The translations under genes and the position numbers were made by a program. From contig JBBPUQ010000002.1 in NCBI GenBank assembly GCA_038501195.1, positions 5,781,001 to 5,845,000 on the forward strand: a DNA stretch of 64,000 bases. The letters are read 5' to 3'. Position 1 is the first letter of the stretch, and every line of letters starts with the position of its first letter. A model generated the notes under the pieces. It saw only the letters and a list, made by a program, of their open reading frames with translations, was not told where the DNA came from and did no database searches. The DNA comes from Nemania diffusa (lineage: Eukaryota; Ascomycota; Sordariomycetes; Xylariales; Xylariaceae). This document shows positions 45,721-57,876 of this stretch, piece after piece.

Positions 45721-47136
45721 CTAAGCAGGTCCTTTGCCATCAAAGAACTCCTCATCCAACAAGCTCCAGAGAACCTTTTGCCCGGGCCACTGCTCCTCGA
45801 CCGTGGGCCGGATGAGCGTAGGCGGCAGAACGAACCCGTACTTTCCAATATCCCTCAACTCAATAGTATAGGAGAACTCAGCACGGCCAATGCTGTAGAC
45901 ATGATCCGGCGCAGCGCCAGTGGTGGTGTATAGTGTGGCGCCGCTGGGTCCGAAAGTGTACGTGGTGAGATCGCTTGAGCTGTCGCGGATGGCATCACTC
46001 ACCATCTGAGCGGCCTTAGTCCACTTCCCGAGTTCCGGCGCGTATAGCGTCTCCTTGTACCCGAACGGTGACAAGATGTACTGCCCATAGCTGTGCCAGT
46101 CGATATACAGCTTGATGCCGGCCCCGTCGCGGAGCTGTCTCACGAGTTTGTCTAACCCTTGGTTCTCGGGGGTATCCGTCGGCTTCTCGCCCTTGTACAC
46201 CTCCGAGCACGGGTTCTTCGACGCGCCGAGCGGTGTGGCGTCCCATGCGAATTCCCAGTTGCGGTTGATGTCTCGCCCGTAACAGGTTGAGCCGTTGGGC
46301 CCCGGTTGGCGGTTCTTACGCCATAGGCGCTGCGTGGTCTGCGTGTAGACGAAGCCTAGAAAGGGTCAGTGTTATCGCCGAGAGGTATGCTTCATGAACA
46401 AGTGTTGCTAACCGTCCGGGTTCACTACCGGAATAATATAGAAATCGTACTTGTCGAGCGCGGAACGAGTGTCCTTGTCGCCAGCGTTGTATTCAGTCAC
46501 AAGTTTGTAAGCTAGGTACTCTGTTGTCTATTGGGTATGAGCATGGATTAATAGACTCATTGGTTTTGGCTTTTGACGCACCGCGGTACTGATCCATTCT
46601 CTGGCATGAACTGTTCCGTGATATAAGACTGCCGGTTTGCCAGGACCACCTGCGCCCCATAAGTGAATTCCGGCCAGACTTCTATTCTCGTATGAATATC
46701 CTGAGGAAATGATCTCCGAGTTACTGGGAAAGAGATCGTGTAGGCTTTGAAGGTACCGGATGTGATCTTGGTAGTCGTGGTACGAGTCAAACCATGACGG
46801 ATCTCCAGCCTGTCTCCTCGGAAACGAGCTCCTGGCTGACTCGGCGACGATGGAAGCCCCGAGATCTTCATGCATGACGTCGAACTCGAGCCCCAATTTG
46901 GTAAATGCTGGGAGTTGGTCCGGCGCCAGGACGATGTCGATATGGCTACTCACATCGTGATTCCACTGCTCAAACGTGAGGTTGGCGAGCTTCGCCTGTA
47001 CCGCAGATGGATGGGCATGTGTCTTCACGCGGAAGACCTTGAAGCCGTTATATGCCAATGATGACTCGTTCGTGTGGATCGCTAACACGCCCACGGCGAT
47101 GGCGGCCAGGACAGAACCCAGATGGACGACTCTCAT
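45721..47136 (-). CDS. Secreted zinc carboxypeptidase, M14A (carboxypeptidase A-like)
   Basis: The three exons are 47136-46582, 46527-46413 and 46355-45721, giving 434 residues. Residues 1-19 are a signal peptide. An activation propeptide follows to about residue 110. Zinc ligands His177 and Glu180 lie in HAREW, and the third ligand His lies in DWHSYGQ. The substrate-binding NPDG and NRNW motifs and the general base Glu in TIELRD are all present. The enzyme removes single residues from peptide C-termini after secretion and propeptide removal. It resembles the metallocarboxypeptidases of insect-pathogenic and saprotrophic fungi. The middle exon is short, and the donor of its intron is GTTAGC, which is weak, but the frame and the conserved PDGF junction support it. 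Confidence 0.92.
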
Positions 47137-47848
47137 TGTGTCGATAACACAGGCTTGTGGCTTTGTTCTACGAAATGGGATCTAACCTCACTGAAATATT
47201 ATACGATTCAAGATCTTAGAAGCCCATAAGCGTATATATATACACGAACATAGCTCCGTTCACTCGATTCATGACCCTCGGGAGTCCCCCGTAGTGTTGG
47301 AGGTATTTATGGTAACATCTAGCATCATAACGTCGCAATCACTGCCAATTTCTGGGCTGCCTATTACAACCGTGCGCGACGTGGGTTGCGACTATAGCTG
47401 GTGAAGGGGTATGCTACCTCACCTTCCAGATTCACTCAAGCCGTGGAGGCCGAGGTGAGGTGAGATTGCCAAGGTGATTGAGCGATGTATCGTAGTCTAC
47501 TTGGCAATCCCACCAGTAGCCAGCCAAGCAGTGTCGGCTTCCTGAATTATGAAATAATCAAGGGAAAGCCTACGTATTGCATGTGTGTCTCAACTAATTT
47601 AGAAAGACATTTATATTGGCGCCAGTAGCTTATACACTTCAAAATGACACATAGCTTGCTTTTGATGATACCAACATCGCAGCAAGCTGGCCGAACTACT
47701 CTAAGAAGACTTAACTAATACAACTAATCCGACTTTAAAACAACTTTACGGATACTTATCAAAAGTGAAGAGCAACCGGATCCCCAAAAGTTCTAATTAA
47801 TGGAGTGTAATATAGCTCACAAAATCTCGTCTATTTTCGTGCATCGGG
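47137..47848. promoter_or_regulatory. Carboxypeptidase upstream region
   Basis: A palindromic TATATATATA lies at 47,234-47,243, about 100 bp upstream of the start codon, and may act as the TATA element. The rest shows no gene. Confidence 0.5.
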
Positions 47849-48955
47849 CTAGGGTATAGTTTCTGGAACCCCGTTGATATCAGACTCGGGAATATAAACC
47901 GCCTTGCCCGCATGGACTGGTGCTAGAGCCGATGCTTTGAAAGGAGGGACACCTTCAACTGTTGTAATGCGTTGAATACACTCCACTGCCAGGCGTGCAT
48001 TCCAGTTCATATCCTCCATAGCATTAACTGCACATATGCCCATCATCTCATGCCGAACCTGATCAACGTTCAGCCAGCCATTGGTTGGTACGCGAAAGAA
48101 GTTGTTCTCGAAGTTGCGATCACTGCAGTATAAGTCAAGGACCCGCTGTACAAGCTCGCGCACGAGCGCGAACGATCGAATCCCAGAACTCCAATCGTCA
48201 TCCTCACTCGGCGGAGGTACCCACGGTAAAGCCCACTGGTCTCCTCTCGCCGTAGTGTGCTCTTGGTATGATTGGGGGTCGAAAGTGATGCCTTCGGTCT
48301 CAAAAATGCGTTGGATACGATCTATAACCCGGGCCACCCTGTTCTGCGCCGCCTCGCCCCGTTGGGGGTCTATGACAGACCATCCCCCGACGACACTGAA
48401 GTGTGGATTTTGGACCTGTGGTATCTCGGCGTCCGGGTCTCCATCAGCGTCGAAGTCCGGATCATCCACCAGACCATTTTCCATATGGAAAATAGCAGTC
48501 ACGAAGTAGCCCCTTTCGACTTCAATTGGCCAGAAAACGTACTCCGAGCGGTGAAAGATATCCCAGAATGCCTGCCACTTGCGGTACATCTTGCGGGCCC
48601 TCCTCAAGACGCTATCTTCATCGCAATTAAATACATATGGCGACCCGCACACGGCTATTCCTACTTGGTTTTGGACGCCGGGTGGTAAATTGTCGCGTAA
48701 GTACTCGAGCGGGATCTGGAGACTGAGCTGCTCCAGGGGCCAACCCCGTCGAAGCTGCAAGGTGTTCAGAGCATAGAGGTCATTTTCTGCTTCTTTGGGA
48801 GGAGGGATGAACCTAGACGTTTCGAAAGCCGTCTTGCTCAGCGGTTTCTCTCCGATTAAGCCGTTATCCAGGATAGTTCCTCGACTGAAGACGGGAACGT
48901 CTGGTTTACCGACACTTGGCTGGAATGGCCGGGCCTTGAACGGTTTTCGAGGCAT
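47849..48955 (-). CDS. Orphan protein, possible degenerate Ulp1-like fold
   Basis: Single-exon frame of 368 codons. I do not recognise a named family. The N-terminal 60 residues are basic and Pro-rich. From about residue 140 the pattern of strands resembles the Ulp1/C48 cysteine-protease fold: GYFVTAIFH, then GWSVIDP with Asp196, then PWVPPP and WSSGIRSFALVRELVQ at 255-270, where active enzymes have a Gln and a Cys-Gly. Here the expected Cys is Ser and no Gln is evident. The C-terminal helices (VDQVRHEMMGICAV, ARLAVECIQRI) follow the same layout as other fungal proteins of this kind. If the alignment is right, the protein is not an active cysteine protease. This reading is an inference by eye. 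Composition is normal and there is no intron. Confidence 0.6.
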   Translation of the reverse strand: MPRKPFKARPFQPSVGKPDVPVFSRGTILDNGLIGEKPLSKTAFETSRFIPPPKEAENDLYALNTLQLRRGWPLEQLSLQIPLEYLRDNLPPGVQNQVGIAVCGSPYVFNCDEDSVLRRARKMYRKWQAFWDIFHRSEYVFWPIEVERGYFVTAIFHMENGLVDDPDFDADGDPDAEIPQVQNPHFSVVGGWSVIDPQRGEAAQNRVARVIDRIQRIFETEGITFDPQSYQEHTTARGDQWALPWVPPPSEDDDWSSGIRSFALVRELVQRVLDLYCSDRNFENNFFRVPTNGWLNVDQVRHEMMGICAVNAMEDMNWNARLAVECIQRITTVEGVPPFKASALAPVHAGKAVYIPESDINGVPETIP

Positions 48956-50603
48956 CTCGTAGTGTCTTCTATTATATTAATTGTAGGTGTTTAATGATGT
49001 ATAAATCAGCGTAGTGTCGGATGGTGGTGAGGAACGCGCAGGGGAGCGAGGTATTGGTATTTCTTTTTCTGTAGTACATAATAATAGAGAAGTTTAATTC
49101 ACAGACTAGTATCGAGATTACAAAGAACCTAGGATACGGAATCATAGATCTTTGTCCGTAATCCGTCGCTACTGAATTGATTGTGGCAGCTCGAAGCTTG
49201 GCCTTTGTCCGATATTACGGATTGACACCGAATGCAGCATTTTTGGTTCATGTCACACATTACATATTCTTAAGTGCTTAGATCTGTATGTTCAACTCCC
49301 TTTTCCGAGCGGCCTAATATTGTTCGCGGTTCCCGAAAAAGGGTTCAATGAAGGTTCTTAGGATCGTAATAATTGTAGGGACCTGTTTTCCTATTACACC
49401 CATCCCAGAGAAGGTGTGTTCTAATCAATCTTCGTGTGCTAAATAAGAGAGAAAAAGGGCTAAGGGAAAAGAAGTACCCTTAATCCTAAATAGAACTACT
49501 TATATATGTCTCCAAATATCTAAAATCGGGCAATGCACTAATTAGTTACATCATCATGTGTTGCCATCTCAAATTCCACTAAAAGGATTCATTAACGGTC
49601 GGAACAAGTTCTAACTAGTTCGCCACCATCTAATGAATACGAATAGAAAATCATGGCTTGAATATATCATTCCTATCAATCATAGTACTGTCGTTAGTGA
49701 TATCTCAATACCTAGAACATAGACCCTAGGCTATGCGACTTGCATTCCTCACTTTGAGCGCGACAGAATCTTTCTTTTTTTTGGGGGTTTTTATTAAAAA
49801 ATAAAAAGCGCCAGTCCTGATCTTTTAAGGGCTCAATAGAACGCACTTGATTCGGAAGCTTTCACTGCTTCGATACTTTTCGGGCTTTATCGGCCGCTCT
49901 AGATCTACGGCTAATTATATTAGATGCGCTTTCATATCTGCCTAATATGAGGAGCAACCACGGGCTAGTCTGTGGCTTCTCTCATTTCGTGGCGGCCTTA
50001 TCGCTGTTCTAATTGAAAAAAGCATCGGATAAATCATACGCCATGTTATGTACGTAGTATCTTTAGGGTATCTTATGATTCGGGGTACGCCCGGGACTCT
50101 ACCACCCGGGCCTACATTACTAGTAGGTTTGTAGCGACTTTGCTCGGTTGTATCGAACAGAGAGACAAGTGCGGCTCCAAGGTACCAATAATATGTATGC
50201 ATAAGGTTGTAGATCTATACTCATAATATTGTGACTTAATCTAGTAGTTATTTCCAATTTTGGAAACAAGCATCATTGCACCCTAGGCTCTATTGCATCT
50301 TTATCCGCGTCTCGTAGTGGAGAGAGAAACAATCTTATATAGTTACATATCATGGTTCCATTATTGAGACCGCTTTTCCAGTTTGAACCGCCTGAACCGG
50401 ACATTGCCTCTTTGGACTTCGTGTTATGGGCAAGGTATTTGGTTCGTATTGCTTTTTATACGTCACGTGGGAACAATAATACAACACTAATAATCCAGAC
50501 AATCGTCACTTATAATACAAATATCAAGTATACTATCGTCATAGACAGCACCGGGCGATCCGTGCATACTCTAACGTCTACTGCTAACCTGAGGCTTGTC
50601 AAC
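48956..50603. other. AT-rich gene-free stretch, 1.6 kb
   Basis: No coding region was recognised. A T-run followed by GGGGG, TTTTTATTAAAAAATAAAAA and a stretch rich in TA steps at 49.75-50.0 kb looks like decayed repeat DNA. The frame starting at 50,352 merges with the next gene but lies upstream of its signal peptide. Confidence 0.45.
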
Positions 50604-53039
50604 ATGCTCGTCAAGACTTTTAGTATAGTGGCGGCGTACGTGCTGTCAGTTTGTATAGCAGCTCCGACATGTCCTCTGGAGGGGACAGTATTTCCTAAAC
50701 CGCTGCAACTTGCAACAAGTGAGGCTATAAAAGCCGCAGTTTCGAACTTGACCGACACGTTTAGTGGAATCACGAACGGGGCACAGAACTACTCCTTTGC
50801 ACTGGAGGTTTTCTCAGCGCACGACCCAGAGCCTCTCTTCTCAGTACTTCATACGGCACCAAATCTAGCAACCTTGAACACGACAGGCGTGAAAGTAGTA
50901 GACGAGAACACCGTTTTCCGCCTCGGAAGTCTAACAAAGATTTATACGATATACACGTTCTTAATCAATGCTGGCGATAAAATATGGAACGAACCCATCA
51001 CGAAATTTGTTCCTGAGTTACAGGCAGTGACGAACTATTCGGATCCCGTCACGAATACCGCATGGGATGAAGTCACAATAGGAGGTCTTGCAACACAAAT
51101 GACGGGTATCCCACGAGATTGTGAGTAACTATTTAAGAAAAATATCACAAGTTACTAATTAATTAAGACGCCTTGCTGGGAGAATTAACCCAAACACCGG
51201 AAATCCGGGACTATGCATTCCTGTATGGATTTCCCCCGTTGAGCTCTCAGGAACAGCCTCCTTGTGGAGATTTTCCTACATGCTCTCGAAAGCGTAAGTC
51301 ATCTAAGACGACTAGAATATGTCTATTTGCTCACATCTCGCAGAATTTTTCAGTGGTATTGAGAATTTTTAGTGAGTATCTTGCATATTGGCCTATTCCT
51401 AAGGGGTTTTTTTTTTTTTTTTTTTTTTCATTTTAGACAACGACTAACTCTGGATGTTAAGCCCATCATTTGCTCCGTCTACCACGCCAGCGTATTCTAA
51501 CGTGGCATTTCAATTACTGTAAGTGATAAGTAATGTATATTATATTAGCGCTGATTTAATGAGGGACACCACAGTGGATATGCTTTGGAAACCATCACGG
51601 GAAAAACATTTGAGTCCTTACTAAAGGAAACGGTTACCGGGCCTCTCGGTCTAAACAACACGTTCCTAAGAGCCCCTGAGCACGCACGTGGAATCATTCC
51701 AGGTGACCCTGACCAGACAGGATGGTCATTTGACTTGGGCGAAGCCGCTGCGTAAGACAGTTACTTTCCGTACCGCAAGTTGTATTAGGGACTAATAGCA
51801 CCTTAGGGCTGGTAATATTTATAGTTCCGTGGGGGATCTATCGGAAGTTGGGCGTGCCATAATGAACTATAAGCTGCTTGATCCTGTTACTACACGCCGT
51901 TGGCTCAAGCCATTCTCATTCTCTACTGACCCACACGCATCAGTTGGTGTACCAGTAAGTAGTTCCCGGAGTCATTTCCTTGGCTTGTCAACTCCTATAG
52001 CATCACCCCCTAATTTCAGTACAAAACTACGTCCTAGAACATCTTAAGATCTCTGACCCTTCATAAAGCAAGCTAAACATGGCAATAACTGACACTGAGT
52101 GCTTTGTTGATAGTGGGGGGCAAGGAGGATTAATGTCGCTGGTCAGCCATATCGCTGGATCACGGCGTTCAACAAAGCCGGGCGGATCACTGATTATAGT
52201 TCAGTCCTAGCTATCAGTATGGATTTTATAAGCTTTAGGTTTAAGAATTTTGCATATTTTGCTAAGAGTATTGACGATCACTAACTCTTGGCCTTCGACA
52301 GTTCCGGATTACGATATTGGCATCTCGGTTCTGTTAGCAGGAGAACTACCAGCTAACGCGAATTTCAATCTTCTAGGTACGCATTAGAGCTAACAATGTG
52401 GATAAAATGGCCCTGACCTATTCACAGATATCGTCGGAGAGGTGCTCATCCCGGCCGTCGAAGAAGCAGCCCGTGCCGAGGCGGGAGCCATCTACAACGG
52501 ACACTACGCTTTCGCCGATACTAAGCAGCTCAATTCGTCGATGACAATCGAGACTGATGACCAGCCGGGCCTGAGTGTGTCTCAATGGATTAGTAATGGG
52601 ACTGACTTCGCGTGGACATCCACAGTGCTGCAAAACGGTACGATATCTAGTCGTCGTCTAGGAGGTCTACTACCCTTAGACCTTGGACTCTATCTAGACA
52701 TGGGTATATTCTCCCTTCAACGAGCAATTACTAACTCGTAGTTGTGAATAACTAGGTTATGTGCCCCTGACTCCCCGCATTCGACTATATCCGACAGGTC
52801 TCGAGGGACAAGGCCCTGACGGGGGTAAAAGGGTCGCGTTCAAGGCCGTCTTTGAGGATGCAGATGCGCCGTCGAAAGCGACATCGATGTTCTCGACAGA
52901 CTGCGCGACGTGGATCAACGTGGCATCCGTTATCTACGGGTCTGCAGCCATGGACGAGCTGATCTTCGACATAGATTCGACGGGCAAGGTGACTAGCATT
53001 ACCTCGCCGTCCTTACGAGTGACTTTAGATAAGCAGTAA
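50604..53039 (+). CDS. Secreted class-C beta-lactamase-like serine hydrolase, ten exons
   Basis: The exons are 50604-51120, 51168-51293, 51344-51371, 51462-51518, 51575-51751, 51807-51954, 52114-52216, 52302-52376, 52428-52703 and 52756-53039, giving 596 residues in one frame. A signal peptide covers about residues 1-20. The serine-hydrolase triad is complete: SxxK at Ser109-Lys112 (SLTK), YxN at Tyr235-Asn237 (YSN) and the KTG-like KAG at 372-374. Other supports are YSSVGDLSEVGRA and PDYDIGISVLLAGE. Exon 3 is only 28 nt. The acceptor of intron 6 is at 52,113; an earlier AG gives a stop codon. Members of this family in fungi hydrolyse esters, amides or lactams, and the substrate is unknown. 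The ATG at 50,604 is chosen for its signal peptide. Confidence 0.9.
51407..51428 (+). repeat. T22 tract inside intron 3 of the beta-lactamase-like gene
   Basis: A run of 22 T's lies about 33 bp before the used acceptor. It is the longest homopolymer noticed in the window and may be length-variable. Confidence 0.85.
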
Positions 53040-53457
53040 TAGTGCTTTATTTCAATTGTATTTAATAATTCGACTTATTGAAAGCCGGTACCAGATCTAT
53101 CTAAGTCGGTCTACATGCGTAACACTGCTCCCCTCCCTGATCCGAATCGCTAGGCCGCAAAAGCCGTCAATGCCACATTTTTAACAATGAAACTTAAGAA
53201 GTCGAGGTCGGAAACATATCAATGTCCGACCGCCGGATGACTGCTTCGGACTCGGAGAACCGCAAAATTCCTTGTGGTATCGACCCACCCTCCTATGCTT
53301 TTAGTGTGTAAGTGGGACGATGATGTAAACTTCTACCCAACTATTTATCTTCTCAATTAAGCATTGATGAATTCTTTGCTCGTTGAAAGATAATCTTCTT
53401 CTCACCGTCCCAATGTAGCATATTTCAAAATTCATAGTTCAAAGCTCAATCATTATC
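53040..53457. other. Intergenic, DUF1772 gene promoter
   Basis: No gene was recognised in these 418 bp between two plus-strand genes. Confidence 0.5.
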
Positions 53458-54188
53458 ATGCCTTTCTTATCGACTCCTATGACCCTCTCAGCCACCGGCA
53501 GCATCGTCGGTTCGGCGTGGATATCTGGTAAAGCATCATTCCTATTCATCGCCCGCGTCAACTACCTACAATAGCGTGATTTCAATCCGATGAACGACTT
53601 ACATTTGCTTATAGGCGGCATCAGCGCCCTATCTATCAGCACAATACCCGCCCTACTGCAAAGCAATGCGCCAACAGACGGCCTCGTGCGGGCCTGGTAC
53701 ACCCAATTCAGCCGGGCCCTCTATATCCCGTCGACGGCCGTCGTCGCGGCGCTCAACTACTTCTACCTCGCGTATCGACATCGCGCTATCGGCCGTGAGT
53801 GGCGTGGTTATGCCGGAGGCGGAATCGCAAACTTGCTGCTAGTGCCATTTACGCTGATCTTTATTGCGGGCATCAATAACACGCTCATAGCATCTAGTAA
53901 GTAATGATTTTTCTCTTATTCCCTAGCTATTTTGAAAGAGCATATATGTTTTCTCTTGAGACTTTTACGCATGTCTAGGCTCTAGCCAACGCTTTCACCT
54001 AGCAGCGAGCCCGTTACTAACTAATTACCTTCTTTTCTATTATAGTGTCTAAAGCTCGGGGGATGGAAGCTTTGAGTCTTGAGTCCGCTAGACAGCTCAT
54101 TAGAAGGTGGGGAGACCTGAACGTTTATCGCATCTTTCTGCCCCTTACTGGCGCGGCGCTAGGACTATGGAATTTGCTCAGCAATTAG
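53458..54188 (+). CDS. DUF1772-family membrane protein
   Basis: The three exons are 53,458-53,527, 53,615-53,896 and 54,046-54,188, giving 164 residues. About four hydrophobic segments are visible: near residues 8-37 (ATGSIVGSAWISGGISAL), 62-80 (ALYIPSTAVVAALNYFYLA), 95-112 (GIANLLLVPFTLIFIAGI) and 145-160 (FLPLTGAALGLWNLL). The order, the AGINN sequence after the third helix and the conserved W-NVYR before the last helix fit DUF1772. Some members oxygenate anthrones in polyketide pathways, but most have no known role. No polyketide synthase lies nearby, so that role is not supported here. The second intron has a TTACTAAC branch. Confidence 0.82.
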
Positions 54189-54449
54189 GAGGAACTACGT
54201 CTACGCTTACTATCATGAGCACTTCCGTGGAGATTCTATAATTCATATCCTGTATTGGATATATGACTCTGATGAATATCGGGCTTGGCAGGCAGACTGA
54301 GATCGAGAATAACTCTCAAGTGTATAACGACCTATAACTATGAAAAGCAGATCACTCGGTTATATATCATTGAAGTTTACCACAATTGGTCTCCCCAAAT
54401 CCTTCAGAATACTCTTCAAAAAGGTGCGTATCTATCAGCTACATACCAC

Positions 54450-55466
54450 TCAGCAAGTGAAAACGGCAGGTCCCGGGATAGTGTACGTCTGGGCCTGGTA
54501 GGCATCATATGTGATACCTGGGTCCGATCCCTTGTATGCGCCGGGGAAGGAGACCAGGCCCGAAGAGGGAGTCGTAGTGCCCGAACCCATTACTTGAAGT
54601 TGGTGGCAGCCGGGATAGAATTGGGCTCCGGGGTACGTGTATGACGCGTGTAGAGCAATCGTTTCGTGGCGGACGAGGTAGTATCCCGGAGCCAGGCACG
54701 CTGGGATCTTGTAATTGAGGCCAGCATTGCCGGCGACCATGATGGCGGTGGAACCCCAGGTTGTAGATGTGCCGGACCGACCGGTTTCGGCGATCTTGAA
54801 CCAAACGGCTGCGTTACCCGGCATGTAGTTGTTACAACCTGTTTTGCAATAGAGATTAGTCTCTTCCTTACATTACCCCTAACTCTGTATTGTTTACTCA
54901 CCAGTACTAGGGCATTTTGCCATGTAGGTTCTGGGAAATCTTTGTCAGTGCATGATAATGTCTTGTAGAAGTGTAGCTTTCTTTTATCCTACTAGCAGAG
55001 TCCCACAACGTCCATATTATGTGACATAGGCTATCAAAGGTCTAAGAAGTCGCTTACATGACGGGACCAACGTGACTGTCAGGCCATAAGGTCCATCGAA
55101 GTGTAACGGTGGAACCAGCTGCAGCAGCTGCGTGAAGTGCGGCAGGGGAAGACCCAACTATGCCACCGTCTGTCCATCCGCCGCACTGAAGATCTTGGTA
55201 AGTGACATCGGTGACAGGACCATTGCCTTGAATGGGTCTTGAGATGCGTTGAGGCTTAACGTGATATGATTAGTTGCTTGTTTTAACTTGGAAGGCTCGT
55301 GATTTTCTAATGCGGAACGAATCTAGGATCTTACGGTAGGATTGGTGTATGGATCTGTGTAGGGCTGGTAGAACTGGTAAACCTGGCCTCCGATGGTTGC
55401 GTTATCGACATATCCATGAGCTGCTACTAGGGTAGCCCCGAGAAAGAAGGTTCTGAGTATTTGCAT
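54450..55466 (-). CDS. AA9 lytic polysaccharide monooxygenase (GH61)
   Basis: The four exons are 55466-55335, 55254-55058, 54930-54902 and 54838-54450, giving 248 residues. Signal cleavage after Ala16 would expose His17 (HGYV) as the N-terminal copper ligand. The second ligand, His105, lies in WPDSHVGPV, and the axial Tyr is in AQFYPGC. RISRPIQGNGPV and a VITYMAKCPSTGC segment joined across a 29-nt exon are standard for AA9. The enzyme uses copper and O2 or H2O2 to cleave cellulose and some hemicelluloses. There is no cellulose-binding module; the protein ends after the catalytic domain with VFTC. The upstream TATA box is clear. Such genes are usually induced by plant polysaccharides. Confidence 0.95.
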
Positions 55467-55609
55467 TTTTGAGGTCGTTTGAACTGTGGGAATCATAAAA
55501 CCAAGCCTATAAGTAAATTGGTTATGCCTGGGTTTTTCTCTAAACAAGGTCTCTACTCCAAGAAGAGACAAGTTTTGTATTTGTCTTGTTCTCGTTATTA
55601 TCCTACATC

Positions 55610-55617
55610 TTATATAA
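55610..55617 (-). promoter_or_regulatory. TATA box of the AA9 gene
   Basis: Read on the minus strand the sequence is TATTTATATAAG, about 145 bp upstream of the AA9 start codon. Confidence 0.5.
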
Positions 55618-56586
55618 ATACTATAACGTGTCCCTTTCCGTCATCAGAATTTATGCAAAATCAGTAAGAGAAGGCCATTTTCGTACGTGTGTTACTACGG
55701 AGGCAGCGTGGCCGCGTCGTGGCTACTAAGTCATTCAGTAGAGACTATGCTCCTAACCTCACGGCTATCTTCACGCCGCCATCTCATCATGTGAAGTGAT
55801 AGGTATGGGTCCCCTTTTCATCTTCTTCCATCTATCAGATAGCGACAATTTGAGGATGTGCTTCTGGTGTCGAGGAATCGAGATTTGGTTTTGTTTCGTC
55901 CAGGGCTGCTGCTTTGCCACGATTGCTGTTTTGGGATTACGGAAGCTCGTTGATCATTGCCCAGATCGATTTGTGGTTCTCAGATAGAACAGTTGGTGGA
56001 ATAACTAGAAGCCTTGGCAAATAGGTGCTCTCAACCCCGCTTAGATTTAAAGCTCTGGGAAACGATTCAGTCTTTCCTGCGGCGTAATGGTCGATATTGT
56101 TGATAGTTCTGGTATACAAACCCACCCTATACTAATTTGGGGTTGAGCCACTAGCAGCTTACCTCTAGGGCAGTGAGAGACTATGGATAGTCTCAGTTAA
56201 CAGGTAAGTATGTAGACTAGTTGGGCTAATAGGGATGCCAAGTGATTCGGAGTTTACCTATTGTATAATTGTAGCTATTTTTCCATTACTCTCACGCCCA
56301 GCAATACATATGCTTGCTAGGCCTTCTTACTAGTCAAATCATCATTTACGAATTAACTTCTCTTTATAATAATACTAAGGGCTTCTCTAGAACCCGGTCT
56401 AACATTCCTCTGCAGTGATTAATGATGACTAGAGTAAGAGTATGTATAAGTTAGTGAGGGTCAGTTGTGTTATCGAGCTCGTTTCAATAATAAGTTTATC
56501 AACGCATGCTAAAACATCTAGGACAAATCAAGTTCTAAGTTTCTTCTTTCTTTTTTTATCTTATTCACATCAACTAGGTGTTGAGC

Positions 56587-56699
56587 AATTAGCTGTTTGA
56601 CTACCTTTGTTGCACAAGGAGCTTGAGGTCACCTTTCTTGGCCGATCTTCTATCTACATTACATCATTAGGCATGCTCATGTTTTAGAAACAGCTAATT
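56587..56699. repeat. 12-bp inverted repeat with about 90 bp between arms
   Basis: AATTAGCTGTTT at 56,587-56,598 is matched by its exact reverse complement at 56,688-56,699. It could be the ends of a small miniature element or chance in AT-rich DNA. Confidence 0.35.
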
Positions 56700-57876
56700 A
56701 AGAAGAACGAGGAGTCCTACATGTAATCGCAAATGGTAGCTAGTGAGAGAAGCAGAGTAGCATACTGCCACATGCCTTATCACCATAATAGTCGCATGAA
56801 GAGGAGTGATGTGTACTCTCTACTCTCTAAACTTCGTCAGCTTGATGAATCTATTGTGCATTTAGAGGATGACTATCGTCCTAAATAATATGTCATTAGA
56901 TTGGTGCTGAGTACTTGAGAGAAGTGTAACGAGCAGTTGAAAAGACGATAGAGCGCCAATTAGTCTAGAAAATTGGCATCGGTGACATCCTGTCCCCAAT
57001 GTGATAATAAACGAGCCAAGAATTACTCTCTAATGTCTCTTATAAACGTAGTAAAAGGGCTGGCTATACTACAATCCACCAAGGCATAATGCTGTTTAGG
57101 GCGTGGCTATATATAGAATGGGGAAACGAGTGGATATGGAAGCTACCAAAATCCCGGGACACGTACTATAGAGATAACTCATTAGCGAGATATGGGTAAG
57201 TTATAGGTATCTATGACTTCACCTCGAATGACGCCTATATAGATGATCAAGAACTTGATGACCTCGGCTAATATTTTTCACAAATTGAATTATGGAAATC
57301 GCCGGCCACCAAATCGTTATTTAGTATCTACAGCCGATTTCCTTCCAGTCTAACCTACGATACTACTAAGTATGTAGGCTAGGGACCTTTCGTTAGCGGT
57401 TCGCTAGTGCGTATGAATCTCGCGATAATCCCGTTAGCCTCATTTCCTCTTTGGTCAAGGTAGTGTCCAAACCCACTATTTGCCACGTACAGTATGCGGT
57501 TTGAAGGTAGCTAAAAGATAATATGGAGATGATCCAAGGTCCAGGCCTAGACTCATGGACCTTCGCAACCGCAACCACACCACTGGGACAAGCTGGAAAA
57601 CTACAAAGCGTTACCGTATGTTGCATACTATTGTTTTTAGGGTTGAGGCTAGCAGTAACCAGGAGAAGGAAAATAGAAATGGTTCGCAGCGCACGAGGTA
57701 GCCGATAGGAGGCGACAGGTGAATATAATACACATTGATGTTAGGCTTCGGTTGGCAAATGCACTCGTTTGTCCTCATGTTGTTACGTTACTTCAGTAGC
57801 AACATCACACATTCCAGATACTCACCCAAGTCATTCACTTAAAATACCTTCACGACCACTAGGTTCGTAGGCCACC

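Larger units (their letters stand above)
55467..57876. other. AT-rich gene-free stretch, 2.4 kb
   Basis: This lies between two divergent secreted-protein genes. No domain can be read on either strand. The part from 55.7 to 57.5 kb is rich in TA and short of CG, with many stop codons in every frame, as in RIP-damaged repeats. A 12-bp inverted repeat is present near 56.6 kb. Confidence 0.45.

Noticed and set aside
50352..50603. Upstream in-frame extension of the beta-lactamase-like protein
   Set aside because: Starting there would bury the signal peptide that begins at 50,604.
52019..52113. Earlier acceptors for intron 6 of the beta-lactamase-like gene, suggesting a pseudogene
   Set aside because: They give a stop codon. 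The acceptor at 52,113 restores the frame, the conserved Trp and the KAG motif.
53458..54188. DUF1772 protein as an anthrone oxygenase of a polyketide cluster
   Set aside because: There is no polyketide synthase in the window.
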